Of a stretch of DNA of 62,266 nucleotides, positions 8,769 through 16,711 are shown piece by piece. This DNA is from Alphaproteobacteria bacterium. GTDB lineage: Bacteria > Pseudomonadota > Alphaproteobacteria > Rhizobiales > Aestuariivirgaceae. The notes under the pieces are model-generated. The model was not told where the DNA came from and made no database searches. It saw only the letters and a program-made list of their open reading frames with translations. The DNA lies in NCBI GenBank assembly GCA_028868695.1, contig JAGWTZ010000014.1, positions 1 to 62,266 on the forward strand, read 5' to 3'. A program made the position numbers and the translations under genes. Position 1 is the stretch's first letter; every line of letters begins with the position of its first letter.

Positions 8769-8820
8769 GCCGCTGTTTCGCGTCCACTGATGACAATGGC
8801 GTGACGTTGCGGCGCTTTCC

Positions 8821-9435
8821 TCAGCTTTCATATTTCTCAAGGAATTCCTCTGCTTCCAGCGCGCGGAAATCGGGCAGCGCCTTGTGCAGGCGGCCGTGGT
8901 CCCAATCCCACCAGGCGAGGCTTTGCAGGCGCGTGGCGATGCGCGTTTCATGCCGCCACTTCACGAACCGGGCGGGGATGCCGGCCACAATTGCATAGGC
9001 TGGCACATCCTTGGTGACGACAGCATGCGAAGCCACCACCGCACCATTTCCAATGCTCACACCCTTCATGACGATGGCGCCATGGCCGATCCAGGTGTCA
9101 TGGCCAAGCACAACCTGCCGGCTGCGGCGCCATGCAAACAGCTCCGCCTCGTCGGCCTCACCTTCCCAATAATAGCTGGAACGATACATGAAGTGATGCA
9201 GCGAGGCGCGCGTATAGGGGTGTTCGCTCGGGTTGATGCGGCTGAAGGCGGCGATGTTGGCGAATTTGCCGATGCTGGCATAGGCAAGATCGGCATATCG
9301 GTCAGTGTAGCTGTAGTCACCGAATTCGCATTCAAGCATGCGGGTGCCTTCAGCGATTTCAACAAAGCGGCCAAGCCGCGAGTCGCGCACCACGGCTTGG
9401 GGGTGGATGAAAGGCGCATCGCCAAGTTTGGGCAT
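8821..9435 (-). CDS. Hexapeptide-repeat acyltransferase of phosphonate operons
   Basis: A 204-residue left-handed beta-helix protein of the phosphonate-associated hexapeptide transferase type, start MPKLGDAPFIHPQAVV. Repeating [LIV]-G-x-x-x-x units are visible (HDTWIGHGAIVMKGVSIGNG), with the acetyltransferase-like end VAGIPARFVKW. The likely reaction is acetylation of an aminophosphonate or related intermediate; the substrate is unknown. It is the first gene after the putative promoter and Pho-box-like palindrome at 9478-9495. Confidence 0.85.
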   Translation of the reverse strand: MPKLGDAPFIHPQAVVRDSRLGRFVEIAEGTRMLECEFGDYSYTDRYADLAYASIGKFANIAAFSRINPSEHPYTRASLHHFMYRSSYYWEGEADEAELFAWRRSRQVVLGHDTWIGHGAIVMKGVSIGNGAVVASHAVVTKDVPAYAIVAGIPARFVKWRHETRIATRLQSLAWWDWDHGRLHKALPDFRALEAEEFLEKYES

Positions 9436-9477
9436 GGGAAATTCCTGGTTGTGGGCTTGCAAGAATCCCAAGCGGCC

Positions 9478-9495
9478 ATGACACTTGCGTGTCAG
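9478..9495 (-). promoter_or_regulatory. Candidate Pho box / palindromic operator upstream of the phn operon
   Basis: On the minus strand the sequence CTGACACGCAAGTGTCAT has the 7-4-7 layout of PhoB boxes (CTGTCAT-N4-CTGTCAT), with two mismatches in the first unit and one in the second. It also contains a perfect palindrome (TGACAC-N4-GTGTCA), so a dimeric repressor is an alternative reader. It lies 43 bases upstream of the first gene of the operon. Confidence 0.45.
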
Positions 9496-9516
9496 CGGCC
9501 AGCGGAGGCGGGCGGC

Positions 9517-10422
9517 CTAATATTTCTCCGGCACGTAAAGCTCATCAGGCAGGGTGGAGCGTTCATAGTCCGGGTTGAACACTCTCTCCGGCAGCTTGAT
9601 CTCCGGCCCGCCCACTTCCTCATAGGGAAACTGCGCCAGCAAATGGTCCATGCAATTGAGGCGGGCCCGCTTCTTGTCATTGGCCTCCACAATGTGCCAG
9701 GGCGCTTCGGGAATATGGGTGCGGCGAAGCATGTCTTCCTTGGCCTTGGTGTAATCCTCCCAGCGCACGCGCGATTGCAGGTCCATCGGCGAAAGCTTCC
9801 ACTGCTTCATCGGGTCGTGGATGCGCACCAGGAAGCGCAGCTGCTGTTCCTCGTCGGTGATTGAAAACCAGTATTTGACGAGGTGGATGTCGTTGCGCAC
9901 CAGCATGCGCTCAAACTCCGGCACGTCGTCGAAAAAGCGTTGCACCTGCTGTTGCGTGGCAAAGCCCATCACCCGCTCCACCCCAGCGCGGTTGTACCAG
10001 GAGCGGTCAAGCAGCACGATCTCACCGCCCGCCGGCAGATGCGCGATGTAGCGCTGGAAATACCATTGCGTCTTTTCGCGGTCGGAAGGCGCCGGCAGGG
10101 CCACAACGCGCACCACGCGCGGGTTGAGGCGCTGGGTGATGCGCTTGATGGCGCCGCCCTTGCCCGCGGAATCGCGGCCCTCGAAAATCACCACGATCTT
10201 CTTCTTGTTGGCGACAACCCAATCCTGCAGCTTGATCAGCTCAGCCTGCAGGCGCAGCAAATTGCGGAAATAGTCTTTCCGGGGCATGCTGTCGGCGTGC
10301 CTGCTCTGGTAGATCTTCTTGAGCTCTTGCGAGAGAACCGCATCTTCAAGCTCAATCTCCTGGTCTTCATCCAGCGCATCTTCCAGCTCGGCCTCAAGCC
10401 AATTCTTAGTGTCTTCGTTCAT
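9517..10422 (-). CDS. ppk2: Polyphosphate kinase 2 (class I PPK2)
   Basis: A 301-residue cytoplasmic enzyme of the single-domain PPK2 family, which transfers phosphate between polyphosphate and nucleoside diphosphates. Motifs are Walker A FEGRDSAGKGGAIKRI and the DRSWYNRAGVERVMGF stretch, then MDLQSRVRWEDYTKAKEDML in the lid/C-terminal part. The start MNEDTKNWLEAELEDALDED is preferred over an upstream in-frame start at 10470. The N-terminus is strongly acidic. It is 81 bases upstream of the phn operon on the same strand, a plausible phosphorus-storage partner. Confidence 0.93.
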   Translation of the reverse strand: MNEDTKNWLEAELEDALDEDQEIELEDAVLSQELKKIYQSRHADSMPRKDYFRNLLRLQAELIKLQDWVVANKKKIVVIFEGRDSAGKGGAIKRITQRLNPRVVRVVALPAPSDREKTQWYFQRYIAHLPAGGEIVLLDRSWYNRAGVERVMGFATQQQVQRFFDDVPEFERMLVRNDIHLVKYWFSITDEEQQLRFLVRIHDPMKQWKLSPMDLQSRVRWEDYTKAKEDMLRRTHIPEAPWHIVEANDKKRARLNCMDHLLAQFPYEEVGGPEIKLPERVFNPDYERSTLPDELYVPEKY

Positions 10423-10582
10423 CGCGATGCCTTTTCCATCCCCGGTTGCGGGCCTGTTTGGCACAGCCAATCAAACCAATTGTGACGGTCCTGATTCACA
10501 GCGCGCATGAAGAACGGCGCTGTCTTCCGGGCAACTGCGCGGGGCTTGTTGATTCCATTTGCGGGCCTTGAAAATCATTGTA

Positions 10583-10596
10583 TGCATACGTGTGCA
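10583..10596 (+). promoter_or_regulatory. LacI-type operator A (TGCATACGTGTGCA)
   Basis: Matches the window consensus TGCATACGTATGCA at 13 of 14 positions and lies 14 bases before the ATG of the first SnoaL-like gene, so a bound repressor would overlap the ribosome site or transcription start. It is one of five such sites, all in front of genes of the 10.6-26.4 kb regulon. Confidence 0.7.
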
Positions 10597-10610
10597 AAGG
10601 TGGGCTGACG

Positions 10611-11585
10611 ATGAAGGACTTTGACCCGAAGTGGCGGGATTTTCCCCATTTTATCATTGGGATAACCAAGGAAATCTGGGAAGACAGGCAGATCAGTCTG
10701 CTTGAGACATGCTACGCGCCCAAAATTGTCGTGCGCGGCGCGGGCGGAATGAAAACCGGCAACCAGGCGGTGATCGATGACACCATGGCCAAGATGGCCG
10801 CTTTCCCGGATTTGCAGATTCTCGCGGAAGATGTGATCTGGTCGGGCAGCGAGACGCAGCACTATCTCTCGTCGCATCGCACCGTGATCACCGGAACCCA
10901 GACGGGTGACAGCGCCTATGGCCCGGCCAGCGGCAAGCGCTACTACGCGCGCTGCATTGCCGATTGCTCGGTGACAGCCGGCATGTTTGATGACGAATGG
11001 CTGGTGTTTGATTCAAGCGCCATCGTGAAACAGCTCGGCCATGATCCGCGGGATTTCGTGCGCCGCCAGATCATTGCCGAAGGCGGGCCGGCCAAGGCCA
11101 AGCGGCCTTTCACGCCAGATCAGGACAAGCCTGGCGCCTACACCTTGCGCGGCAATGACAACCCATGGGGTGCGCGCTTTGCCGGCATTCTCACGCACGT
11201 CATGGGCAAGGATTTCGCGGTGATCCCGCGCGAATATGACCGAGCGGTGCGCGTCGAACATCCCGGCGGCCAGGGCGGCTGGATGCCAAGCTTTGCCGAG
11301 GCGGCCTGGATGGGGCTGCGCTCATCTTTTCCGCAGGCGAAGTTCACCATTCATCATGTCATCGGCAATGATGAGGCCGGGCGGGTTCCGCGCGCCGCCG
11401 TGCGCTGGAGCCTTGATGGCCTGCACGAAGGCTATGGCCGCTTTGGCGCGCCCACGGGCGCCAAGGTGCACGTGATGGGCATCAGCCACGCTGAGTTTGG
11501 CCCCTGGGGCCTGCAGCGCGAATTCACCCAATATGATGAAATCGCCATTCTCAAGCAGATCGAGATTCAAACCGGCAAGTTCTGA
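10611..11585 (+). CDS. Tandem SnoaL-like (NTF2-fold) protein, copy 1
   Basis: A 324-residue soluble protein made of two SnoaL/NTF2-like halves (about 10-150 and 185-324). Members of this fold act as cyclases, isomerases, dehydratases or hydrolase partners; no specific reaction can be named. The ATG at 10611 follows the purine-rich AAAGGTGGG; an earlier in-frame start at 10578 would overlap the operator. It is a clear paralogue of the gene at 25193-26350 (shared IW.DR, YGPA.GKR, R.IADC, GAPTG blocks). It runs tail to tail with the hydrolase gene, 7 bases apart. Confidence 0.8.
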   Translation: MKDFDPKWRDFPHFIIGITKEIWEDRQISLLETCYAPKIVVRGAGGMKTGNQAVIDDTMAKMAAFPDLQILAEDVIWSGSETQHYLSSHRTVITGTQTGDSAYGPASGKRYYARCIADCSVTAGMFDDEWLVFDSSAIVKQLGHDPRDFVRRQIIAEGGPAKAKRPFTPDQDKPGAYTLRGNDNPWGARFAGILTHVMGKDFAVIPREYDRAVRVEHPGGQGGWMPSFAEAAWMGLRSSFPQAKFTIHHVIGNDEAGRVPRAAVRWSLDGLHEGYGRFGAPTGAKVHVMGISHAEFGPWGLQREFTQYDEIAILKQIEIQTGKF

Positions 11586-11592
11586 GGCTGCA

Positions 11593-12282
11593 CTAGGCCG
11601 CGGCCGCCAGCCATTGCCGCAAGTGTGCGGCTGTCACTTCCGGGGCTTCAAGTGTGGGCAGATGGGCAGCCCCTGGAACCACCACAAAGCGCGCTTGCGG
11701 CATGAGAGCGTGCATCTGCTCATGCCTGTCCCGCGGGCACAGCTGGTCATGTTCCCCCATCAGCACGAGGGCAGGGCCTTTGAAACCCGCCAGCGTTGCG
11801 CATTGATCTGCCCTGTCGCGCAGCGCTGTTGATTGCCGCACGAAAACTTCCGGCCCAAGAGCCATGGCCATGTCCATGCAGAGGTCGAGAATGTTTTTCT
11901 TCCTGGGGCCGGGGGCGAGATAGTTGGGCTTCATCTCATCGCGCAAAACGGCATCGAGGCCGCCTGCCAAGGCCTTGGCCATTTGTGGCCCGCGCCGGGC
12001 CTTGGCCTCGGCCGTTTCGGCGCGCGGATTGGTGTCGAGCAGCGCCAGCCGCTCAATGCGCTGCGGCGCCTGCGCCAGCATTTCCATGGCAACGATTCCG
12101 CCCATCGAAAGGCCAGCCAGCGCGAAACGCGGCGGCGCTTGCCGCAAGGCTGCCGTGGCCAGCGCGGCCATGCTGCCGTGCCCGGTGGGCAGCAAGTGGA
12201 TGACCTCGCAAGGTGGCGCTGAAAAGCCGCCCCACATGCGCGCATCGCACATCATGCCGGGGATCAGGACCAGCGGCGTCAT
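11593..12282 (-). CDS. Alpha/beta hydrolase
   Basis: A 229-residue alpha/beta-hydrolase fold enzyme. The nucleophile elbow GLSMGG, the acid in GEHDQLCP and the histidine in GAAHLPTLEAP make a complete triad. It has no signal peptide and should act in the cytoplasm on an ester, lactone or C-C bond; the substrate is unknown. The ATG at 12282 overlaps the stop of the MetE-like gene (ATGA). It is the last gene of the minus-strand operon that begins with the HisD-like gene at 16464. Confidence 0.85.
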   Translation of the reverse strand: MTPLVLIPGMMCDARMWGGFSAPPCEVIHLLPTGHGSMAALATAALRQAPPRFALAGLSMGGIVAMEMLAQAPQRIERLALLDTNPRAETAEAKARRGPQMAKALAGGLDAVLRDEMKPNYLAPGPRKKNILDLCMDMAMALGPEVFVRQSTALRDRADQCATLAGFKGPALVLMGEHDQLCPRDRHEQMHALMPQARFVVVPGAAHLPTLEAPEVTAAHLRQWLAAAA

Positions 12283-13400
12283 TTCACGCGCCGCGCACCC
12301 TCTTTCAGCGTGGCAAGCTTGGCCCAGGCAATTTCAGGGTCCACCGCACCAAAGCCCGCGAATGTGCCAAAGCCGCAATCCGAACCGGCGATGACGCGCC
12401 CGGTGCCCAGAATGTTGGTGAAGCGTTCCAGCCGCTGGGCCACGAGGTCCGGGTGCTCCACGAAATTGGTGGTGGTATCCACGGCGCCGGGGATCAGCAC
12501 CTTGTCCTCCGGAATGTCGCGCGCCCGGTCCCGGAACACGGTCCACTCATGGCCATGGCGCGGGTTGGCTGTCTCAAACAGGATGTAGGTGGCGGGCACC
12601 TTCATCAGCAGCGGGAACACTTTGGCCATGTCAATATCGCACACATGCGGGCCTTCATAATTGCCCCAGCAGATGTGCAAGCGGATGTGCTCGCGCGGCA
12701 GGCCTTTCAGTGCCTGTTCCAGCGCCTCGACATGGGTTGCGGCGATCTTCAGGAATTCAACGTCGCTCAGGTTTGAAAACAGCATGTGCCGGGAAAGGGC
12801 AAGGTCGGGGCAATCCAGTTGCAGGTCCAGGCCTGCGTCCAGAATGGTCTTGTATTCATCGCGCATCGCGTCAGCCAGCGCCGAGAGATATTCCTCGCGG
12901 CTGGCATAATGCGCGTTTTGCAGGAACAGGCTGATCACGCCGGGCGAGGCTGCGTTCATGAAGCCGCGGTCCACGCCATGCGCCGCCATGCCGGCCTTCA
13001 GGTTGGCGATGTCCTTCTGCAATTCGCCCTGGCCTTTAGATTTCACCGGTCCCACGCATTGCGGCCGCGCATATTGCGGTGTTCCGCCCTGCTTGGCCAG
13101 GCGGTCAAGGAAAGTCGGGAAGAGCTTGAGATCAGCGGGTGCATTGCGCGGGCTGTCACCGTCAAAGCCCGTGTAGCGGTCTTTGACATAGGTGGCATAG
13201 CTGATCTTGGAAGCCTCACCGTCGGAAACGATGTCGATGCCCGCTGCTTTCTGGCGGCGGACATTTTCGGCGACAGCCCCTGTCATGCAGGCATCGAATG
13301 CCGCCTGGTCATAGGTCTCGCCCTTTTCGCGGGCGAACAGGAAATCAACAACCTTCTGGCTGCGGGGCAGTGAACCAACATGGGTGGCAAGCAATGACAT
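12279..13400 (-). CDS. MetE C-terminal-domain-like Zn-dependent methyltransferase
   Basis: A 373-residue protein matching only the catalytic domain of cobalamin-independent methionine synthase; the family also contains epoxyalkane:coenzyme M transferases. The zinc ligands are intact: H242 and C244 (LHICWGNYEG), E276 (ILFETANP) and C342 (GSDCGFGT). The N-terminal folate-binding half of full MetE is absent, so it probably handles a thiol or a methyl/alkyl donor other than the standard substrate. It is 12 bases downstream of the cupin gene and overlaps the hydrolase gene. Confidence 0.82.
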   Translation of the reverse strand: MSLLATHVGSLPRSQKVVDFLFAREKGETYDQAAFDACMTGAVAENVRRQKAAGIDIVSDGEASKISYATYVKDRYTGFDGDSPRNAPADLKLFPTFLDRLAKQGGTPQYARPQCVGPVKSKGQGELQKDIANLKAGMAAHGVDRGFMNAASPGVISLFLQNAHYASREEYLSALADAMRDEYKTILDAGLDLQLDCPDLALSRHMLFSNLSDVEFLKIAATHVEALEQALKGLPREHIRLHICWGNYEGPHVCDIDMAKVFPLLMKVPATYILFETANPRHGHEWTVFRDRARDIPEDKVLIPGAVDTTTNFVEHPDLVAQRLERFTNILGTGRVIAGSDCGFGTFAGFGAVDPEIAWAKLATLKEGARRVK

Positions 13401-13412
13401 GCGCGGGCTCCG

Positions 13413-14381
13413 TTACAAGAGGCGGCCGGTGGCGCCGGCGGGGTCTTGCGTGTTCATTACGCGGTAGAGCGAGGCTTCGCCCGTCATCGACGGCGCAAGC
13501 GCATGCGAAAGGCCCGGCGGAATGGCGGCCGTATCGCCGGGGTTCAGCACCGTGGTGCCGCCATCCCATGTCAGGCGCCAGTGGCCGCGCATCGGCATCA
13601 GCACTTCATGCTTGTCGAGCACATAGGGCGTGTCCGGAATGGAATTGCGAGACAGAAGCTCCACTTCAAAACCGGGCCTGTCGCGCAACTTGCCATTGGC
13701 GCCAATCACCTTGGCGGGCTGGCGGTCGCTCAGGGCCATCAGGTCCCAATAGCGCGCCACGCAATGCGGGATCACATCGGCGGTTGTAGGCTCCGGGAAG
13801 GTTTTCAGCTGATCGTCAGTGAGCAGTGGCATGGGCGGCACGCCCGGCGGCAGGTTTTGGCCGCGCTTGGTGTCATAGAGCTTTCCGTTCTTGCCCAGCA
13901 CCAGGCCGTAGTCCTTGGCGTCAGTGATGACTTGCGGCGCCCAGATCACGCCGCCGCCGGCATCATCGCCGCCCAGCACCGCCATGATCATGCCATAGTC
14001 GGTGCCGACGTTTTCAAAGGCGCGGAAAATCCCGGTAGGGATGTTGAAGATGTCGCCTTCCTCGGCGATGAACTCGCCCGCCGTGCCCCACCGGCCCCAG
14101 AAGAAGCGCCAGCGGCCCTTGAGCACGAAGAACACTTCCGCCGTGCGGTGGGAGTGCAGGCTGTTGCGGCAGCCGGGGGGCTGGCCCGCCGCGCCAATGT
14201 TGAAGCCCGGAGTCTCGCGGATGTGCACATGCTGGTCTGGCGATTCCGAAACGCCGCCGCCGATGATGGTGAAGTTCTCCTTGCGGTTGGAGCCCGGCGT
14301 GTGCGCGTCAATGAAGGCGGTTTTGCACGGCTTCAATTCGCCATAGCGGACGATGCGGGCTTCCATTTCGGCAGGTGTCAT
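13413..14381 (-). CDS. Bicupin protein with degenerate metal site
   Basis: A 322-residue double cupin related in layout to gentisate-dioxygenase-like bicupins. The first cupin has H-x-H...E (LHSHRTAEVFFVLKG), but the second motif reads PTGIFRAFEN with Arg where His is usual. The second cupin has KHEVLMPMRG and PPGLSHAL. A complete 3-His/1-Glu site is therefore not seen in either half. The start ATG at 14381 follows AAAGGAAG by five bases; an in-frame TTG at 14396 overlaps the SDR stop. Function unknown. Confidence 0.75.
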   Translation of the reverse strand: MTPAEMEARIVRYGELKPCKTAFIDAHTPGSNRKENFTIIGGGVSESPDQHVHIRETPGFNIGAAGQPPGCRNSLHSHRTAEVFFVLKGRWRFFWGRWGTAGEFIAEEGDIFNIPTGIFRAFENVGTDYGMIMAVLGGDDAGGGVIWAPQVITDAKDYGLVLGKNGKLYDTKRGQNLPPGVPPMPLLTDDQLKTFPEPTTADVIPHCVARYWDLMALSDRQPAKVIGANGKLRDRPGFEVELLSRNSIPDTPYVLDKHEVLMPMRGHWRLTWDGGTTVLNPGDTAAIPPGLSHALAPSMTGEASLYRVMNTQDPAGATGRLL

Positions 14382-14392
14382 GATGCTTCCTT

Positions 14393-15157
14393 TCAATCGG
14401 CGGTCCAGCCGCCATCCACGATGAGTGAGGTTCCGGTGATCAGGCCTGCGGCGTCAGAGGCCAAAAACGCCACCGGCCCCATGATGTCCTCAAGCTCGCC
14501 CACCCGGCCCAATTTGATTTTCGAGGCGATCCAGGCCGCGCGCTCCGGGTTGGCGAAGGTGGGCGCTGTCATGGCGGTGCGGATGAAGGTGGGAGCAATG
14601 GTGTTGACGCGGATGCCATGCGGCCCCCATTCAATCGCCATGCTCTTGGTCATGCCTTCAAGGGCGTGCTTGCTGGCGGAATAAACCGCGCGGTCCACGC
14701 CGCCCACATGCGCCATCTGCGATGAAATGTTGATCAGGCTTCCCGGCTTGCCTTCGGCAATGAGCTTCTTGGCCACGGCGCGGGTGAGAAAATAGGCGGC
14801 GCGGAAATTGAGATTAACAGCGAAATCGAAATCCTCGGGCGTGGTTTGCGTGGCCGGCGCATGGCGCGCGCCACCTGCAGAATTGACCAGAATGTCGAAG
14901 GCGGGCAGCGCGGCGATGGCGGCTTCGGTGGCTGGAACATCCGTCACATCCAGCCGCAAGGGATGCGCCAGCCAGCCGGCGGCGCGCATTTCGGCTGCGA
15001 TGCCCTGCAATTCGCTTTCGCGCCGCGCCGCCAGCCAAACTTCAGCGCCCTGTTCCGCCAGGGCCACTGCGGCAGCCATGCCAATGCCGGAGGAAGCACC
15101 CGCCACAAGGGCGCGGCGGCCATCAAGGCGCAGGCTGGGCGTGCGGGGCAGGCTCAT
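14393..15157 (-). CDS. Short-chain dehydrogenase/reductase
   Basis: A 254-residue classical SDR using NAD(P). The cofactor motif is AGASSGIG (about residues 20-27), with NSAGG, the catalytic YSASK and the C-terminal [10 protein letters not shown]. The ATG at 15157 overlaps the HisD-like stop by ATGA, which fixes the start; a longer frame to 15253 is antisense-like. It probably oxidises or reduces a hydroxyl/keto group of the same substrate handled by the adjacent HisD-family enzyme. Confidence 0.88.
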   Translation of the reverse strand: MSLPRTPSLRLDGRRALVAGASSGIGMAAAVALAEQGAEVWLAARRESELQGIAAEMRAAGWLAHPLRLDVTDVPATEAAIAALPAFDILVNSAGGARHAPATQTTPEDFDFAVNLNFRAAYFLTRAVAKKLIAEGKPGSLINISSQMAHVGGVDRAVYSASKHALEGMTKSMAIEWGPHGIRVNTIAPTFIRTAMTAPTFANPERAAWIASKIKLGRVGELEDIMGPVAFLASDAAGLITGTSLIVDGGWTAD

Positions 15158-16464
15158 TCCGCGCCCGCTCCATAAGGCACATTGCGGCCGCCATAACGGC
15201 GCACGCGCACATTGCACTGCTCGGCATGGCCGACGAAGCCTTCCAGCATGCAAAGCCGTGAGCCATAGGCCCCGATCTTGGCCGCGGCCTCATCCGTGGT
15301 GATGCGCTGGTAGCTGTGGGTCTTGAGGAATTTGCCAACCCACAGGCCGCCAGTGTAGCGGCCCGCACGCTTGGTGGGCAAAGTGTGGTTGGTGCCGATC
15401 ACCTTGTCGCCATTGGCCACATTGGTGCGCGCGCCGAGGAACAACGCGCCATAGCTGTGCATGTTGGCGAGATACCAATCATCCCGGTCTGTCATCACCT
15501 GCACATGCTCGGAGGCGATGTCATTGGCCACGGCCAGCATCTCCTCATGGCTTCCACACAGGATCACTTCGCCATAGTCTGCCCAGCTGACCCCGGCTGT
15601 CGAAGCCGTGGGCAGGATCTGCAGCAGCCGCGCCACTTCCGCCATCGTGCCTTCGGCCAGCTTGCGCGAATTGGTGATGAGAATGGCGGGTGAGTTGTAG
15701 CCATGTTCCGCCTGGCCCAGCAGGTCTGTGGCGCAAAGCTCGGCATCCACCGTGTCATCGGCAATCACCATCGTTTCGGTTGGGCCGGCAAAGAGATCAA
15801 TGCCCACCCGCCCGAAAAGTTGCCGCTTGGCCTCCGCCACAAAGGCGTTGCCGGGCCCCACCAGCATGTCGACAGGCTTGATCGTTTCTGTGCCCAGCGC
15901 CATGGCGCCCACGGCCTGCATGCCGCCCAGCACATAGATTTCATGCGCGCCGGCCAACTGCATGGCGGCCACGATGGCCGGGTGCGGCGCGCCATTCACC
16001 GGCGGCGCTGAGGCCACAATGCGCGGAACCCCCGCCACATTGGCCGTCAGCACCGACATGTGCGCCGAGGCGACCATGGGGAACTTGCCGCCGGGCACAT
16101 AGCAGCCCACGGATTGCACCGGAATGTTGCGGTGGCCGAGGATCACGCCGGGCATGGTTTCAATCTCGATGTCGCGCATCGAGGCCTTCTGCTCCTCGGC
16201 AAAATGGCGGATCTGCTTCTGGGCGAAACGAATGTCCTCCATGTCGCGCGGCGAAACCTTCTGCATCGCCGCTTCGATTTCAGAGGGCGAGAGCCGGAAG
16301 GAGGGCCTGTCGAACTTGTCGAACTTCACCGAAAGCGCGCGCACCGCAGCATCGCCGCCCTTCTCAATATCCGCCAATGTGGATTCGACAATGCCCCGCG
16401 TGCGCGCATCGTCATCGGCTCGTTCCTGGGCCGGTTTGCCGCGCTTCAGCCAGGTGACTGCCAT
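15154..16464 (-). CDS. HisD-family dehydrogenase (sulfopropanediol 3-dehydrogenase-like), copy 1
   Basis: A 436-residue NAD- and Zn-dependent dehydrogenase of the histidinol dehydrogenase fold. Zn and catalytic positions are intact: Q251/H254 (LLGQAEH), E319-H320 (SEHVQV), D353 ([10 protein letters not shown]) and H413. The [15 protein letters not shown] segment is unlike true HisD and resembles the HpsN (dihydroxypropanesulfonate dehydrogenase) branch, as I recall it. It sits outside any his operon. The start ATG at 16464 has GGAG six bases upstream; the frame continues to 16653 but would cross the operator at 16479-16492. Confidence 0.85.
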   Translation of the reverse strand: MAVTWLKRGKPAQERADDDARTRGIVESTLADIEKGGDAAVRALSVKFDKFDRPSFRLSPSEIEAAMQKVSPRDMEDIRFAQKQIRHFAEEQKASMRDIEIETMPGVILGHRNIPVQSVGCYVPGGKFPMVASAHMSVLTANVAGVPRIVASAPPVNGAPHPAIVAAMQLAGAHEIYVLGGMQAVGAMALGTETIKPVDMLVGPGNAFVAEAKRQLFGRVGIDLFAGPTETMVIADDTVDAELCATDLLGQAEHGYNSPAILITNSRKLAEGTMAEVARLLQILPTASTAGVSWADYGEVILCGSHEEMLAVANDIASEHVQVMTDRDDWYLANMHSYGALFLGARTNVANGDKVIGTNHTLPTKRAGRYTGGLWVGKFLKTHSYQRITTDEAAAKIGAYGSRLCMLEGFVGHAEQCNVRVRRYGGRNVPYGAGAE

Positions 16465-16478
16465 CTCGAACTCCACGA

Positions 16479-16492
16479 TGAATACGTTTGCA
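16479..16492 (-). promoter_or_regulatory. LacI-type operator C (TGAATACGTTTGCA)
   Basis: Matches TGCATACGTATGCA at 12 of 14 positions, and the surrounding ACGTTTGCAAACGT (16484-16497) is a perfect 14-bp palindrome. It lies 14 bases upstream of the minus-strand HisD-like start and would control the five-gene operon hisD-like/SDR/cupin/MetE-like/hydrolase. Confidence 0.7.
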
Positions 16493-16638
16493 AACGTCTT
16501 ACGTCCGATAGCCATTTGGCGCAAGCGGCTTCTGCTGGTGGTGGCGTGGGAATTTCGTGTCTTGTGCGAAAAACATGTTAACAAGATTGAGAAATCAGGT
16601 GAAAACCAAATGCCTCGGGCAATTTGCAAGAGAAGGTT

Positions 16639-16652
16639 TGCAATCGTATTCA
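16639..16652 (+). promoter_or_regulatory. LacI-type operator D (TGCAATCGTATTCA)
   Basis: Matches TGCATACGTATGCA at 11 of 14 positions and lies 59 bases upstream of the plus-strand HisD-like gene. With operator C, 160 bases away, it flanks the divergent promoter region 16465-16711, so looping between the two sites is possible. Confidence 0.6.
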
Positions 16653-16711
16653 AACGCGATTAGGAAAGGTCATCCCATCTCAGTGGCCTGCCGGGGCCGA
16701 AAGGAGCATTC

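Noticed and set aside
10423-10560. Pho-box-like CTGTGAA...CCGTCAC upstream of ppk2
   Set aside because: The half-sites are 13 rather than 11 bases apart, so it does not fit PhoB spacing.
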